From: Thiotrichaceae bacterium
GTDB taxonomy: Bacteria; Pseudomonadota; Gammaproteobacteria; Thiotrichales; Thiotrichaceae
Direction: 5' to 3'
DNA: 8,679 nt
NCBI GenBank assembly: GCA_027008665.1
Contig: JALVEA010000338.1
Location: 1-8,679 of the forward strand
Part shown: positions 1-7,167 of the stretch, piece by piece
Layout of the letters: each line of letters starts with the position of its first letter
Numbering within the stretch: the first letter of the stretch is position 1
Made by a program: the position numbers and the translations under genes
Notes under the pieces: model-generated
Database searches by the model: none
The model's input: the letters and a program-made list of their open reading frames with translations, nothing else
Told to the model about the DNA's origin: nothing

Positions 1-2450
1 CATGCTCTGGTTTTACTTTCATCTTTAAACCAGTAGCTTTCACCAAGATGGCTGAGAGTAACATTAAAGGGAGCGGTTTTTAGATTCTTGCGCTGGGTTA
101 GCCAATCGATTGCATTTTCCATTAACTGCTCCATTTGTGCATTACCTGTCACTCGCAAAGGATTCGCTCCCATAACCAAATAACGCCCTGCCCCTTTTTT
201 GCCAATGATCGCAATCGCTTTGTGATAGATTGTTTTGCCCGCTTTTGAGACCGCATTGGTGGTTAATAAAGGCGTGTTTTTACCCAATGTTGAAGTAAAT
301 AAACTAGCATCATGGGTAGGATTCCAATCTATTGAAGTCAAGCTAGAACCGTCTGCTTTCTCAGAGCCATCCTTATTCAAATTAAAAATGCTTGCTTTAG
401 CATCTAATAAAAAAGTTTTGCTCGCTTCAATTTCATCTAATGTGGCATTAATTAATTCCTCTTCAGTGACATTGCTTACATCACCTGATTGAATCGCATC
501 AGAGACAGCGGTATTAGCCGTTACTTTAATCGCTAAGGTAGTTTGATGTGATTGCGTACCGTCACTGACTTCAACCACGACAGCATAATCACCTGCTATT
601 AGTGTTTGATTGACGCTGATATTACCCTGTGCATCAATAGCAAAGGGAGTATCACCCATAATACGATAGCTTAATTGATCACCTTGATAATCAACGGCAT
701 TTAAGCTGGCAATAGTGCTACCGATAGCTGTTTTACCTGAGATAAGATAATTGCTTTCATGCTCAGTAAAAACAGGAGCCTCTGGCATAGAGCCATAAAC
801 TTTAACTTCAGCTAGGTGCAAACAATTATCATTGTCGGCTTTAACAATTAAATAATTACCTGCTTTTGCGGTGCTGAAAAGCGTTTCTTGTGGTGTTGCA
901 TTGCCCTTTAGTGTTGCCACTTTATCGGCAGGATTTAGCGTGCCATTATAAGGAGTTGAGGTGATATAAACAGAGGCATTTTCTAATCGAGCCGTATTGG
1001 AACTACGCCCCTGAATAATAAATTTAGTAATATGACTTGGCTGAGGTAAGGCTAATTGCCACCAGTTTTCACCTGAACTGCATTGGGTATGATTATAGGT
1101 TGTGACATCGCCATCAATTGCATTGCTTGGTGGACTGTAATAATAGTAACCATTACGTGGCGTTTGTGTTGCCACCCCAAACTGTTGTGCGATATTAACG
1201 GCATTTTTTACCTCAATTGTAAAGGCAGGAAGGCTTGCCTCATTCTTACCATCACTGACACTAATCACAATATTTGATGTTGTCGATGCCTGTGTCGGTG
1301 TGCCTGATAATATGCCTGTTGTGGTATCAAAGCTCGCCCAATCAGGTTTATTACTAATACTAAAGCTGAGGGTATCATCAATATCTTCATCGGTTGCCGT
1401 TGGTGAAAAGGTATATTGATCCCCTGTGCTTAATTTTGTGATTGGCTCGCCTGAAATCACAGGAGTAGCGTTAAGCGTTTTTCCTGTAGGTGTTAGGCTA
1501 ATATGATCAATCACTGCACCTAGTCCATTATTTTGTGTCTCTAATTCTTTAATGCTAAGTCGTTGCACATTGCCATTGCCAATAAAGCGAACCTGATAGC
1601 GTTGCCATGCCGATGTGGGGGTAACGGTAAGTAGTTTTTTATCATTTAGCCACAATTCAAAATCGGACGATCTTTTTCTACGTGCATAGGCATCTAAACT
1701 TAATTCATATTCTGTGCCTTGTTCTGTTTGCAGGGTTTGACTTAGGCTATTGATCTCATTTCCCGCATCTAGCTCTATTTTATGCGCCCCTAGCGTTGCA
1801 CGTTTACCAAGTCTATTTGTCCAAACTTCAGCTGCTCCTTCCCAACCTTTGAGTCGAACCAATTTCCAGCGTCCATTGTCCTTGTTAATGGTGAAATTTT
1901 CAAAACTACCATTAATAATTAGCTCATTACTTTCTGTGATGCTCACATTGTCAATCACAGTGCCTAAACTATTATTCTGATTGGCTAATTCTCGAATAGC
2001 GATGGTCTGCTCACCACCTGAGCCAGTAAAATATGCCTCGTAACTTGCCCATTTGCGATCAGGGTAAAAAGTTGCAATCACCTCACCATCAACAAGAAGT
2101 TCAAAATCAGAACTTTTCTTTTTACGTGCATAAGCATCCAAACTAAAACGATAGCGTTGACCCGCAACCGTTGTAACTGTTTGGCTCAATGTATTTAGCT
2201 CATTACCTGCATCCAATTCAATTTTATAATCCCCATCGGTTGCCGTTTTCCCTAAGGCATTTGTCCAAACCTCTCCTGCTCCCTGCCAATAATCAAAGGT
2301 AACTAATTTCCATTTTTTATGATTTTGAGTAATCGTAAAGTTTTCAAAACTACCGTTTGCAATCAGTTCATTACTTTGTGCAAGAATGGATGGTGAAACA
2401 GAAAGTGCTAAAGTAAGTGCAGATAATCTGCTTATCGTTTTATTACGCAT
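1..2450 (-). CDS. Secreted multidomain protein, probable ImpA/M60-like metalloprotease, N-terminal 816 residues (3' end cut by window)
   Basis: The frame is open from an ATG at 2450 to the window edge, giving 816 codons plus two bases and no stop. AGGGGG lies six bases before the start. Residues 1-24 form a Sec signal peptide (hydrophobic SALTLALSVSPSILA, likely cut A24/Q25). Two tandem DUF642-like, galactose-binding-type modules follow (about 27-172 and 175-320; NGSFE, EVWTN, KIELDAGNE, SLDAYAR, VID.S.T). Next come a He_PIG-type Ig-like domain (327-414; LSFSISNKPDWASFD, GILSGTP), a discoidin/F5-8C-like module (418-553; AIDGDVTTYNH, WWQLAL, LHLAEVKVYG) and a cadherin-like domain (558-643). 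Residues 650-816 (SIDWNPTHDAS, NTPLL, GAGRYLVMGANPLR, ESYWFKDE) resemble the region before the HExxH domain in ImpA/IMPa mucin-cleaving proteases. I infer an exported glycan-binding protease, but the catalytic residues are outside the window. A non-enzymatic adhesin is the alternative. Confidence 0.8.
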   Translation of the reverse strand, partial: MRNKTISRLSALTLALSVSPSILAQSNELIANGSFENFTITQNHKKWKLVTFDYWQGAGEVWTNALGKTATDGDYKIELDAGNELNTLSQTVTTVAGQRYRFSLDAYARKKKSSDFELLVDGEVIATFYPDRKWASYEAYFTGSGGEQTIAIRELANQNNSLGTVIDNVSITESNELIINGSFENFTINKDNGRWKLVRLKGWEGAAEVWTNRLGKRATLGAHKIELDAGNEINSLSQTLQTEQGTEYELSLDAYARRKRSSDFELWLNDKKLLTVTPTSAWQRYQVRFIGNGNVQRLSIKELETQNNGLGAVIDHISLTPTGKTLNATPVISGEPITKLSTGDQYTFSPTATDEDIDDTLSFSISNKPDWASFDTTTGILSGTPTQASTTSNIVISVSDGKNEASLPAFTIEVKNAVNIAQQFGVATQTPRNGYYYYSPPSNAIDGDVTTYNHTQCSSGENWWQLALPQPSHITKFIIQGRSSNTARLENASVYITSTPYNGTLNPADKVATLKGNATPQETLFSTAKAGNYLIVKADNDNCLHLAEVKVYGSMPEAPVFTEHESNYLISGKTAIGSTIASLNAVDYQGDQLSYRIMGDTPFAIDAQGNISVNQTLIAGDYAVVVEVSDGTQSHQTTLAIKVTANTAVSDAIQSGDVSNVTEEELINATLDEIEASKTFLLDAKASIFNLNKDGSEKADGSSLTSIDWNPTHDASLFTSTLGKNTPLLTTNAVSKAGKTIYHKAIAIIGKKGAGRYLVMGANPLRVTGNAQMEQLMENAIDWLTQRKNLKTAPFNVTLSHLGESYWFKDESKTRA
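1491..2372 (-). repeat. Tandem duplication of a DUF642-like module within the secreted protein
   Basis: Copy 1 covers residues 27-172 (1935-2372) and copy 2 covers residues 175-320 (1491-1928). The two align over 146 residues without a gap. I count about 83 identities (around 57%) by hand. The best conserved blocks are NELI.NGSFENFTI, KIELDAGNE, SLDAYAR and SSDFEL. The copies have diverged at the DNA level, so this is an established duplication of a binding module rather than a recent copying event. Confidence 0.9.
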
Positions 2451-2680
2451 AAAGCCCCCTATAATGCGGTTTGAGTGGATAGACTGGCTAAAAAAATAGC
2501 AGTTATTAAGCCACTCTACCTGAATTATTAAGAGAGGTCATTAAATAGATGGATAAAAGAAAAAATTAGCATTGAGAGGTTATTTCATGCATGTTCCTTA
2601 CCTTATCTACCTTGATAGAAAGAAAAAATGGTACTATGTTTCATAGTATAACTTTTATTCATCAATACTGAGGTAACGGC
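2451..2680. promoter_or_regulatory. Divergent intergenic control region
   Basis: This 230-base stretch separates the start of the leftward secreted protein from the start of the rightward lipoprotein and must hold both promoters. It is very AT-rich and contains no credible ORF. I see no clean -35/-10 pair for the leftward gene. For the rightward gene, TTGATA (2612-2617) has only a 14-base spacer to TACTAT (2632-2637), and TATAAC (2647-2652) lacks a good -35, so the start is unresolved. An 11-base direct repeat with one mismatch (GAGAGGTCATT at 2532, GAGAGGTTATT at 2574) is spaced 42 bp. The rightward gene has GAGG at 2670-2673, seven bases from its ATG. Confidence 0.5.
2632..2648. promoter_or_regulatory. 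Perfect inverted repeat, possible operator
   Basis: TACTATG-TTT-CATAGTA has two perfect 7-base arms around a 3-base centre. It sits 32 bases upstream of the lipoprotein start and its arms overlap both -10-like hexamers there. No run of T follows it and no gene ends just before it, so a terminator is unlikely. A repressor or activator site is the simplest reading. The regulator is unknown. Confidence 0.4.
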
Positions 2681-3391
2681 ATGAACAAAGCAATAATGGC
2701 AAGTAGTATTTTTTCTATCGCCCTTTTATCGGCATGTGGAGGAGGTGGTACAAATAATAATATTGATGATATTGATACGACTGATACAACTGATACAACT
2801 GATAATACTCAACCTTTTGCGGGTGCTGTTAATGGGGTTGATCCTATTGTTGAATTAACACTTAAACAGCCTCGATCTGTACAAGTTGCTTCTCGAACGG
2901 TTTTGTATACATCAGAATGGGGATATGACGGTGATATTCACTATATAACGCAACAGTACGCGAATGGAACCAGTGATGAAGTGTTTCAATTAGCGACTAA
3001 TATCAGCTCTTTAAATATTAAAGATGTACAAAGACAACAATCGGATGATTTTAGTTGCTCTGACGGTTCTAGTATAAAGGTGAATATCTCTTCTGATTTT
3101 TCAAGTGGTGAAGTCATTACAACGGGTAAACACAATAACCAAGATATTGATTGTAAATCCAAGTTTAGCTCTCTTTTACCCACAACCGTTTTTGATCAAC
3201 AATCCATTACCACCTTACTGCGTGGTTGGGGTGCCAATTATGCAACTGCTGAGTATTCTAACTGCAATCATGCCATTGAAGATATGAATGGTTTTAGTAA
3301 AGAGTGTGTAGGTGAGGCACTGGTAAATTATACGATTACCGATGATACAGGTAAAATTCATAAATTAACGACCAAACTTAGCTTTCAATAA
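2681..3391 (+). CDS. Uncharacterised outer-membrane lipoprotein
   Basis: This 236-residue protein starts at an ATG preceded by GAGG seven bases upstream. The N-terminus is a clear lipoprotein signal: two basic-side residues, a hydrophobic stretch, and the lipobox LLSAC with the lipidated cysteine at C19. The following residues are GGGG rather than Asp, which by the Lol rule favours the outer membrane. A flexible linker rich in Asp and Thr (about 24-44) contains a short tandem repeat. The rest (about 50-236) is a probable beta-rich periplasmic domain with four cysteines (C126, C158, C195, C209) that could make two disulfides. I recognise no family. It diverges from the secreted protease-like gene and is followed after 12 bp by the Uma2 gene, so it may be co-transcribed with the latter. 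Confidence 0.85.
   Translation: MNKAIMASSIFSIALLSACGGGGTNNNIDDIDTTDTTDTTDNTQPFAGAVNGVDPIVELTLKQPRSVQVASRTVLYTSEWGYDGDIHYITQQYANGTSDEVFQLATNISSLNIKDVQRQQSDDFSCSDGSSIKVNISSDFSSGEVITTGKHNNQDIDCKSKFSSLLPTTVFDQQSITTLLRGWGANYATAEYSNCNHAIEDMNGFSKECVGEALVNYTITDDTGKIHKLTTKLSFQ
2774..2809 (+). repeat. Four tandem 9-bp units encoding an Asp-Thr-Thr linker
   Basis: The units are GATACGACT, GATACAACT, GATACAACT and GATAATACT, which encode DTT DTT DTT DNT just after the lipobox (residues 32-43). Because the unit is a multiple of three, copy-number changes would lengthen or shorten the linker without shifting the frame. It is too short and too coding-like to be a CRISPR or an intergenic repeat. Confidence 0.8.
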
Positions 3392-3403
3392 TGGGAATTT
3401 AAA

Positions 3404-4057
3404 ATGAACGACCTTGCCTATCAATTCGATATTGAACATAACATCAGCGTAGAGGACTACCTAAGCGGTGAGAAAACAAGCCAAATCAAATACGAATATG
3501 TTGATGGACAGGTCTATGCAATGGCAGGGGCTAAGCTGAATCATAATCGTATTGTTCGCAATGCAACTTCATTGCTTTGGAGTTTATTAAGAAGTACCCC
3601 CTGCGAACCGTTAGGCAGTGATATGTTATTGCAAACGTCTAGCTGTAAATATCGCTACCCTGATGTCATGGTCGTTTGTGACGATGATACCTCAGAAGAT
3701 GATTATATTCGCAAAAATCCATTGATCATTATTGAAGTTTTATCCAAAAGTACCCGCAAAAAAGATAAAGGTGAAAAACGCCAAGAATATCTTGCCCTTC
3801 CTAGTTTGCAAGAATACGTGCTAATCGAGCAAGATTACGCCGAAATTGAGGTACAACGACGTGCTGATAACTGGCAATCTTCCTATTATTTTTTAGGCGA
3901 TAGCGTAAACTTTGCCTCTGTGGATATTACATTATCAGTAGAGGCTATTTATCAACGTGTTGATAATCAGGATATGCAGGACTTTTTACGCCAAAAAGAA
4001 AAAATTAAGCAGGAAACACACCCGTTGAAATATAACGATCCCCTCGATCAGGAATAA
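3404..4057 (+). CDS. Uma2-family (DUF820) PD-(D/E)XK nuclease-like protein
   Basis: This is a 217-residue protein with GGGA eight bases before its ATG. Uma2 signatures are present in order: VEDYL near the N-terminus, YEYVDGQVYAMAGA (30-43), the NH of LNHNRIV (46-47), YPDVMVV with the probable metal-binding D87, then IIIEVLSKST with E111, and the helix KGEKRQEYLALPSLQEYVLI. These make up the PD-(D/E)XK-like fold, and the putative catalytic acids are intact. The biological role of Uma2 proteins is poorly known; many occur as multiple copies in cyanobacteria and sulfur-oxidising gammaproteobacteria. At 217 residues it is longer than the usual 180-200. The last 17 residues (from about 201) are encoded on DNA that is also the 3' end of cysM in reverse, so that tail is probably a late extension. 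Confidence 0.85.
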   Translation: MNDLAYQFDIEHNISVEDYLSGEKTSQIKYEYVDGQVYAMAGAKLNHNRIVRNATSLLWSLLRSTPCEPLGSDMLLQTSSCKYRYPDVMVVCDDDTSEDDYIRKNPLIIIEVLSKSTRKKDKGEKRQEYLALPSLQEYVLIEQDYAEIEVQRRADNWQSSYYFLGDSVNFASVDITLSVEAIYQRVDNQDMQDFLRQKEKIKQETHPLKYNDPLDQE

Positions 4058-4904
4058 TGGTCACAATGGTGGCATTTTCTACTGTTTGAGATAAACGAAG
4101 TGCCGCCGCTACCGCGCCTCCTGCGGAAACACCGCAAAAAATACCTTCTTCAGTGGCTAAAAGACGCATTGTCTCTTCTGCCTCTTTTTGGGTCATATCA
4201 ATACGTTGATCCACTTTTGCCTGTGCAAAAATAGCTGGCACATAATTGGCACTCCAACGGCGTATTCCAGGGATTTCCTCATTATCAGTTAAAGGCTCTA
4301 CACCTACAATTTGCACCTTTGGATTTTTTTGTTTTAAATACAGACTAACTCCCGTAATCGTTCCCGTTGTTCCCATTGCACTGACAAAATGAGTCACTTC
4401 ACCGTTGGTATCATGCCATATTTCAGGCCCTGTGCTATCAATATGTGCTTGATAATTATCAGGATTAGAGAATTGATCAAATAAATGCCCTTTACCATCC
4501 GCCTGCATCTGCTCGGCAATATCACGCGCACCTTCCATACCGCCTTGCTCTTTTGAGACTAAGACTAATTCTGCACCATAGGCTGCCATTGAGGCACGGC
4601 GTTCTTCACTCATGGTATCGGGCATGACTAATACCATTTTATAACCTCGAATCGCGGCCGACATTGCCAATGCAATACCTGTATTACCACTAGTCGCTTC
4701 GATTAAAGTATCCCCTGGTTTAATCTCTCCACGTTGCTCGGCAAGGTTAATCATACTCAATGCGGCACGATCTTTTACCGAACCTGCTGGATTATCACCC
4801 TCCAACTTCACTAATAAGGTATTACTACTTTCTCCACCTAGGCGTTGCAAACGCACTAAAGCAGTATTGCCAATCAAGGTTTCAATGGTTTTATATTCTG
4901 TCAT
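4005..4904 (-). CDS. cysM: Cysteine synthase B (O-acetylserine sulfhydrylase, CysM type)
   Basis: This 299-residue PLP enzyme makes cysteine from O-acetylserine and sulfide. CysM enzymes can also take thiosulfate to give S-sulfocysteine. The PLP lysine is K44 in NPAGSVKDRA. The substrate loop is TSGNTG (71-76) and the phosphate-binding loop is GTTGT (178-182). GVSAGG near the C-terminus and the PDRGDRYISTGVF ending are complete. EEIPGIRRW (209-217) is typical of CysM rather than CysK. The ATG directly follows the acpS stop (TAGATG, no spacer), with AGAAGG about ten bases upstream inside acpS, so the two genes should be translationally coupled. Its 3' end overlaps the convergent Uma2 gene by 53 bp, and there is no visible terminator between them. 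Confidence 0.95.
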   Translation of the reverse strand: MTEYKTIETLIGNTALVRLQRLGGESSNTLLVKLEGDNPAGSVKDRAALSMINLAEQRGEIKPGDTLIEATSGNTGIALAMSAAIRGYKMVLVMPDTMSEERRASMAAYGAELVLVSKEQGGMEGARDIAEQMQADGKGHLFDQFSNPDNYQAHIDSTGPEIWHDTNGEVTHFVSAMGTTGTITGVSLYLKQKNPKVQIVGVEPLTDNEEIPGIRRWSANYVPAIFAQAKVDQRIDMTQKEAEETMRLLATEEGIFCGVSAGGAVAAALRLSQTVENATIVTIIPDRGDRYISTGVFPA

Positions 4905-5288
4905 CTAAACTTCACCTTCTAATACAACATAAGCAATGGCATAGAGTTTTTCATCTGCTAATGTTAAATAACTACTGACTACACCCATACTCTCTGCAAT
5001 TGCTTTTGTGTGTTGATGTAATTCTAATAAGGGTCTCCCCATCGCATCATTGCTGACTTCTATTTCCTGAAAACTAACCCCCTTGGCAATGCCTGTCCCT
5101 AAGGCTTTAGATAAAGCTTCTTTGGCTGCAAAACGCTTGGCAAGATAAGCACAAGGCTGTTGGTGATTGGCAAATATTTTTTGCTCATTTGGATGTAAAA
5201 CCCGACGTGTAAATGCCTCAGGATGACGTGCTAAAGCCTGCTCAATACGGTCTATACTGACAATATCTGTCCCTATTCCTTTAATCAT
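4905..5288 (-). CDS. acpS: Holo-[acyl-carrier-protein] synthase
   Basis: AcpS moves 4'-phosphopantetheine from CoA to a serine of apo-ACP, activating it for fatty acid synthesis in the cytoplasm. The length of 127 residues is normal for the family. The N-terminal GIGTDIVSIDRIE carries the Mg-binding D8. KRFAAKEALSKALGTGI carries the second metal ligand E57. The C-terminal strand SSYLTLADEKLYAIAYVV matches the usual family ending. The start ATG shares four bases (ATGA) with the pdxJ stop, the same adjacency as in Escherichia coli. The stop abuts the cysM start. Confidence 0.96.
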   Translation of the reverse strand: MIKGIGTDIVSIDRIEQALARHPEAFTRRVLHPNEQKIFANHQQPCAYLAKRFAAKEALSKALGTGIAKGVSFQEIEVSNDAMGRPLLELHQHTKAIAESMGVVSSYLTLADEKLYAIAYVVLEGEV

Positions 5289-6010
5289 AGGCGTGCGGTT
5301 CGCAATAATTCAAGCATCTCACTCGTTGCCTGTTTAATACCTACAAACACAGCTCTTGCAACGATTGAATGCCCAATATTTAATTCTTGTATTTGAGGAA
5401 TAGCAGCGATCATCTGTGTGTTCTCATAATCCAAACCATGCCCTGCATTGACTTGAATTCCAAGTTCATCCGCTAGTTCAGAGGCTTTAATAATACGCTC
5501 AAACTCACGTTTTTTCGCATCACCGATTGCATTGGCATAGGTTCCTGTATGTAATTCAATCACAGGCGCTCCAATATCAGGCACCCGTTTAATTTGTTCA
5601 ATATCAGGCTCTATAAACAAAGAAACACGGATACCCGCTTGATTTAAACGCATCGTTGATGTTTTTACACGCTCAAAGGAGCCGATCACATCCAATCCGC
5701 CTTCTGTGGTTAATTCTTCACGCTTTTCAGGCACAATACAGGCATCATTTGGCAAAACATCACAGGCAATATTTACCATTTCATCGGTTGCCGCTAATTC
5801 TAAATTTAAACGTCGCCGACAATGCTTGCGAATCGCATACACATCCGCATCTTGAATATGGCGACGATCCTCTCGTAAATGAATGGTAATCGCATCTGCC
5901 CCTGCTTCCTCTACTAGTATCATTGCTTGTAGCAAATCAGGGTAAGTTGTACCACGTGCCTGACGAAGCGTTGCAATATGGTCGATATTGACACCTAGTT
6001 CTAAACTCAT
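5285..6010 (-). CDS. pdxJ: Pyridoxine 5'-phosphate synthase
   Basis: PdxJ condenses 1-deoxy-D-xylulose 5-phosphate with 3-amino-2-oxopropyl phosphate to give pyridoxine 5'-phosphate, the last ring-closing step of the DXP-dependent vitamin B6 route. It is a 241-residue TIM barrel of full length. Visible motifs are LGVNIDHIATLRQARGT (5-21), TIHLREDRRHI with catalytic-type H44, NLELA with E71, ELHTGTYAN (152-160) and NAGHGL with H191. GAGGAA lies seven bases before the ATG. A 58-bp gap separates it from aroB upstream. I see no convincing promoter there, so read-through from aroKB is likely but not certain. PLP is the cofactor of CysM, encoded two genes downstream. Confidence 0.96.
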   Translation of the reverse strand: MSLELGVNIDHIATLRQARGTTYPDLLQAMILVEEAGADAITIHLREDRRHIQDADVYAIRKHCRRRLNLELAATDEMVNIACDVLPNDACIVPEKREELTTEGGLDVIGSFERVKTSTMRLNQAGIRVSLFIEPDIEQIKRVPDIGAPVIELHTGTYANAIGDAKKREFERIIKASELADELGIQVNAGHGLDYENTQMIAAIPQIQELNIGHSIVARAVFVGIKQATSEMLELLRTARL

Positions 6011-6068
6011 TAAAAATTCCTCATCTATTATTGTTATATTAAATTTTACAGGGAGATACGATAGGCAT

Positions 6069-7148
6069 CTATAATAATGTTGATCCTAATACCGCTTTCA
6101 ATTCCTTTTGATCAAAGTCACTTGTAACAATCGACTCACCGTAGGAGGTCATTAATACCAAGCTTAAAACGCCATCTTGAACTTTTTTATCAACCGACAT
6201 TAATTGTGAAAATTGATCAGCCGATATTTCCTTTGGTGGCACAATCGGTAAATTAGCTTTTGTCAGCAAGTCCTTAACACCTTGGACATCCTTTGATGTT
6301 ATCCAGCCCATTTTTTGTGATAACTCCGCTGCCATTACCATACCGACTGCAATCGCTTCCCCATGCAACCATTTTCCATAACCCATCCCTGTTTCTATGG
6401 CATGGCCAAAAGTATGCCCTAAGTTTAATAAGGCACGTTGTCCTGCTTCGCGTTCATCAGCGGCCACTATGGCGGCTTTATGTTGGCAAGAACGGTAAAT
6501 CGCATAGCTAAGTGCTTCTTTATCACGTTGTAGCAATTTCTCCATATTGCTATCTAACCAGTCAAGAAATTCAGGGTCATTAATAAAACCGTATTTAATC
6601 ACCTCTGCTAAACCTGCGCTAAGCTGTTTATCATCCAAGGTATTTAAGGTATCAATATCCACTAATACACATTGCGGTTGATGAAATGCGCCAATCATAT
6701 TTTTACCTAAGGGATGATTAACCCCTGTTTTCCCTCCAACCGAGGAATCCACCATTGCCAATAACGTGGTTGGAACTTGGATAAAATCAATACCACGTTG
6801 ATAACAAGCAGCCGCAAAACCTGTTATATCACCAACAACCCCCCCGCCAAGTGCCAGCAGGGTAGTTTTACGATCACAATGAGCGCTGAGCATTTGGGTA
6901 AAAATTTGTTGCTCTGTTTCCAGTGTTTTATATTTTTCACCATCAGGCAAAATAATATCGGTATTCTTATAAGACTCAATGGTTTGATGTAATGCTTCTA
7001 AATAAAGCGGTGCAATAGTTTTATTAGAAACAATCGCTGTTGTTTTACCCTGAATATGGGTTTGAATTAATTCCTTTTGTTGTAATAAGCCAGAACCAAT
7101 ATAAATCGGATAACTCCGATCTCCTAAATCAACCTTTAATGTTTGCAT
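6069..7148 (-). CDS. aroB: 3-dehydroquinate synthase
   Basis: AroB converts 3-deoxy-D-arabino-heptulosonate 7-phosphate (DAHP) to 3-dehydroquinate, the second step of the shikimate pathway, using bound NAD and a divalent metal. It is a complete 359-residue protein. The NAD-binding GGGVVGD is at 101-107, and the block VPTTLLAMVDSSVGGKTG ends at about residue 142. The expected metal ligands are E182 (AEVIKYG), H245 (NLGHTFGH) and H262 (LHGEA). AAGGA lies nine bases before the ATG. Only 19 bp separate it from the aroK stop, so the two form an operon as in many proteobacteria. Confidence 0.97.
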   Translation of the reverse strand: MQTLKVDLGDRSYPIYIGSGLLQQKELIQTHIQGKTTAIVSNKTIAPLYLEALHQTIESYKNTDIILPDGEKYKTLETEQQIFTQMLSAHCDRKTTLLALGGGVVGDITGFAAACYQRGIDFIQVPTTLLAMVDSSVGGKTGVNHPLGKNMIGAFHQPQCVLVDIDTLNTLDDKQLSAGLAEVIKYGFINDPEFLDWLDSNMEKLLQRDKEALSYAIYRSCQHKAAIVAADEREAGQRALLNLGHTFGHAIETGMGYGKWLHGEAIAVGMVMAAELSQKMGWITSKDVQGVKDLLTKANLPIVPPKEISADQFSQLMSVDKKVQDGVLSLVLMTSYGESIVTSDFDQKELKAVLGSTLL

Positions 7149-7167
7149 TTTATAAAATCCTTAGCTC

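Noticed and set aside
235..1980. Rightward ORFs of 64-85 codons at 235-492, 1083-1277 and 1750-1980
   Set aside because: All lie antisense inside the 816-codon secreted protein, which has continuous domain structure. They have no ribosome sites or recognisable motifs.
2774..2809. CRISPR-like or mobile-element repeat
   Set aside because: The units are contiguous 9-mers without spacers and encode a plain Asp/Thr linker in frame.
2986..3287. Short ORFs at 2986-3183 (minus) and 3105-3287 (plus)
   Set aside because: Both are shadows of the lipoprotein gene, whose lipobox, start site and continuous frame are much stronger.
4028..4056. Short inverted repeat GATC...GATC near the Uma2/cysM junction as a terminator
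   Set aside because: The arms are only four bases, there is no T-run, and the site lies in coding sequence of both genes.
4005..4904. CysK (cysteine synthase A) instead of CysM
   Set aside because: The 299-residue length and the PGIRRW motif point to the CysM subgroup.
4760..6992. Rightward ORFs at 4760-4978, 5656-5889, 6293-6511 and 6777-6992
   Set aside because: Each is antisense to a clear housekeeping gene (cysM/acpS, pdxJ, aroB) and their composition reflects those genes read backwards.
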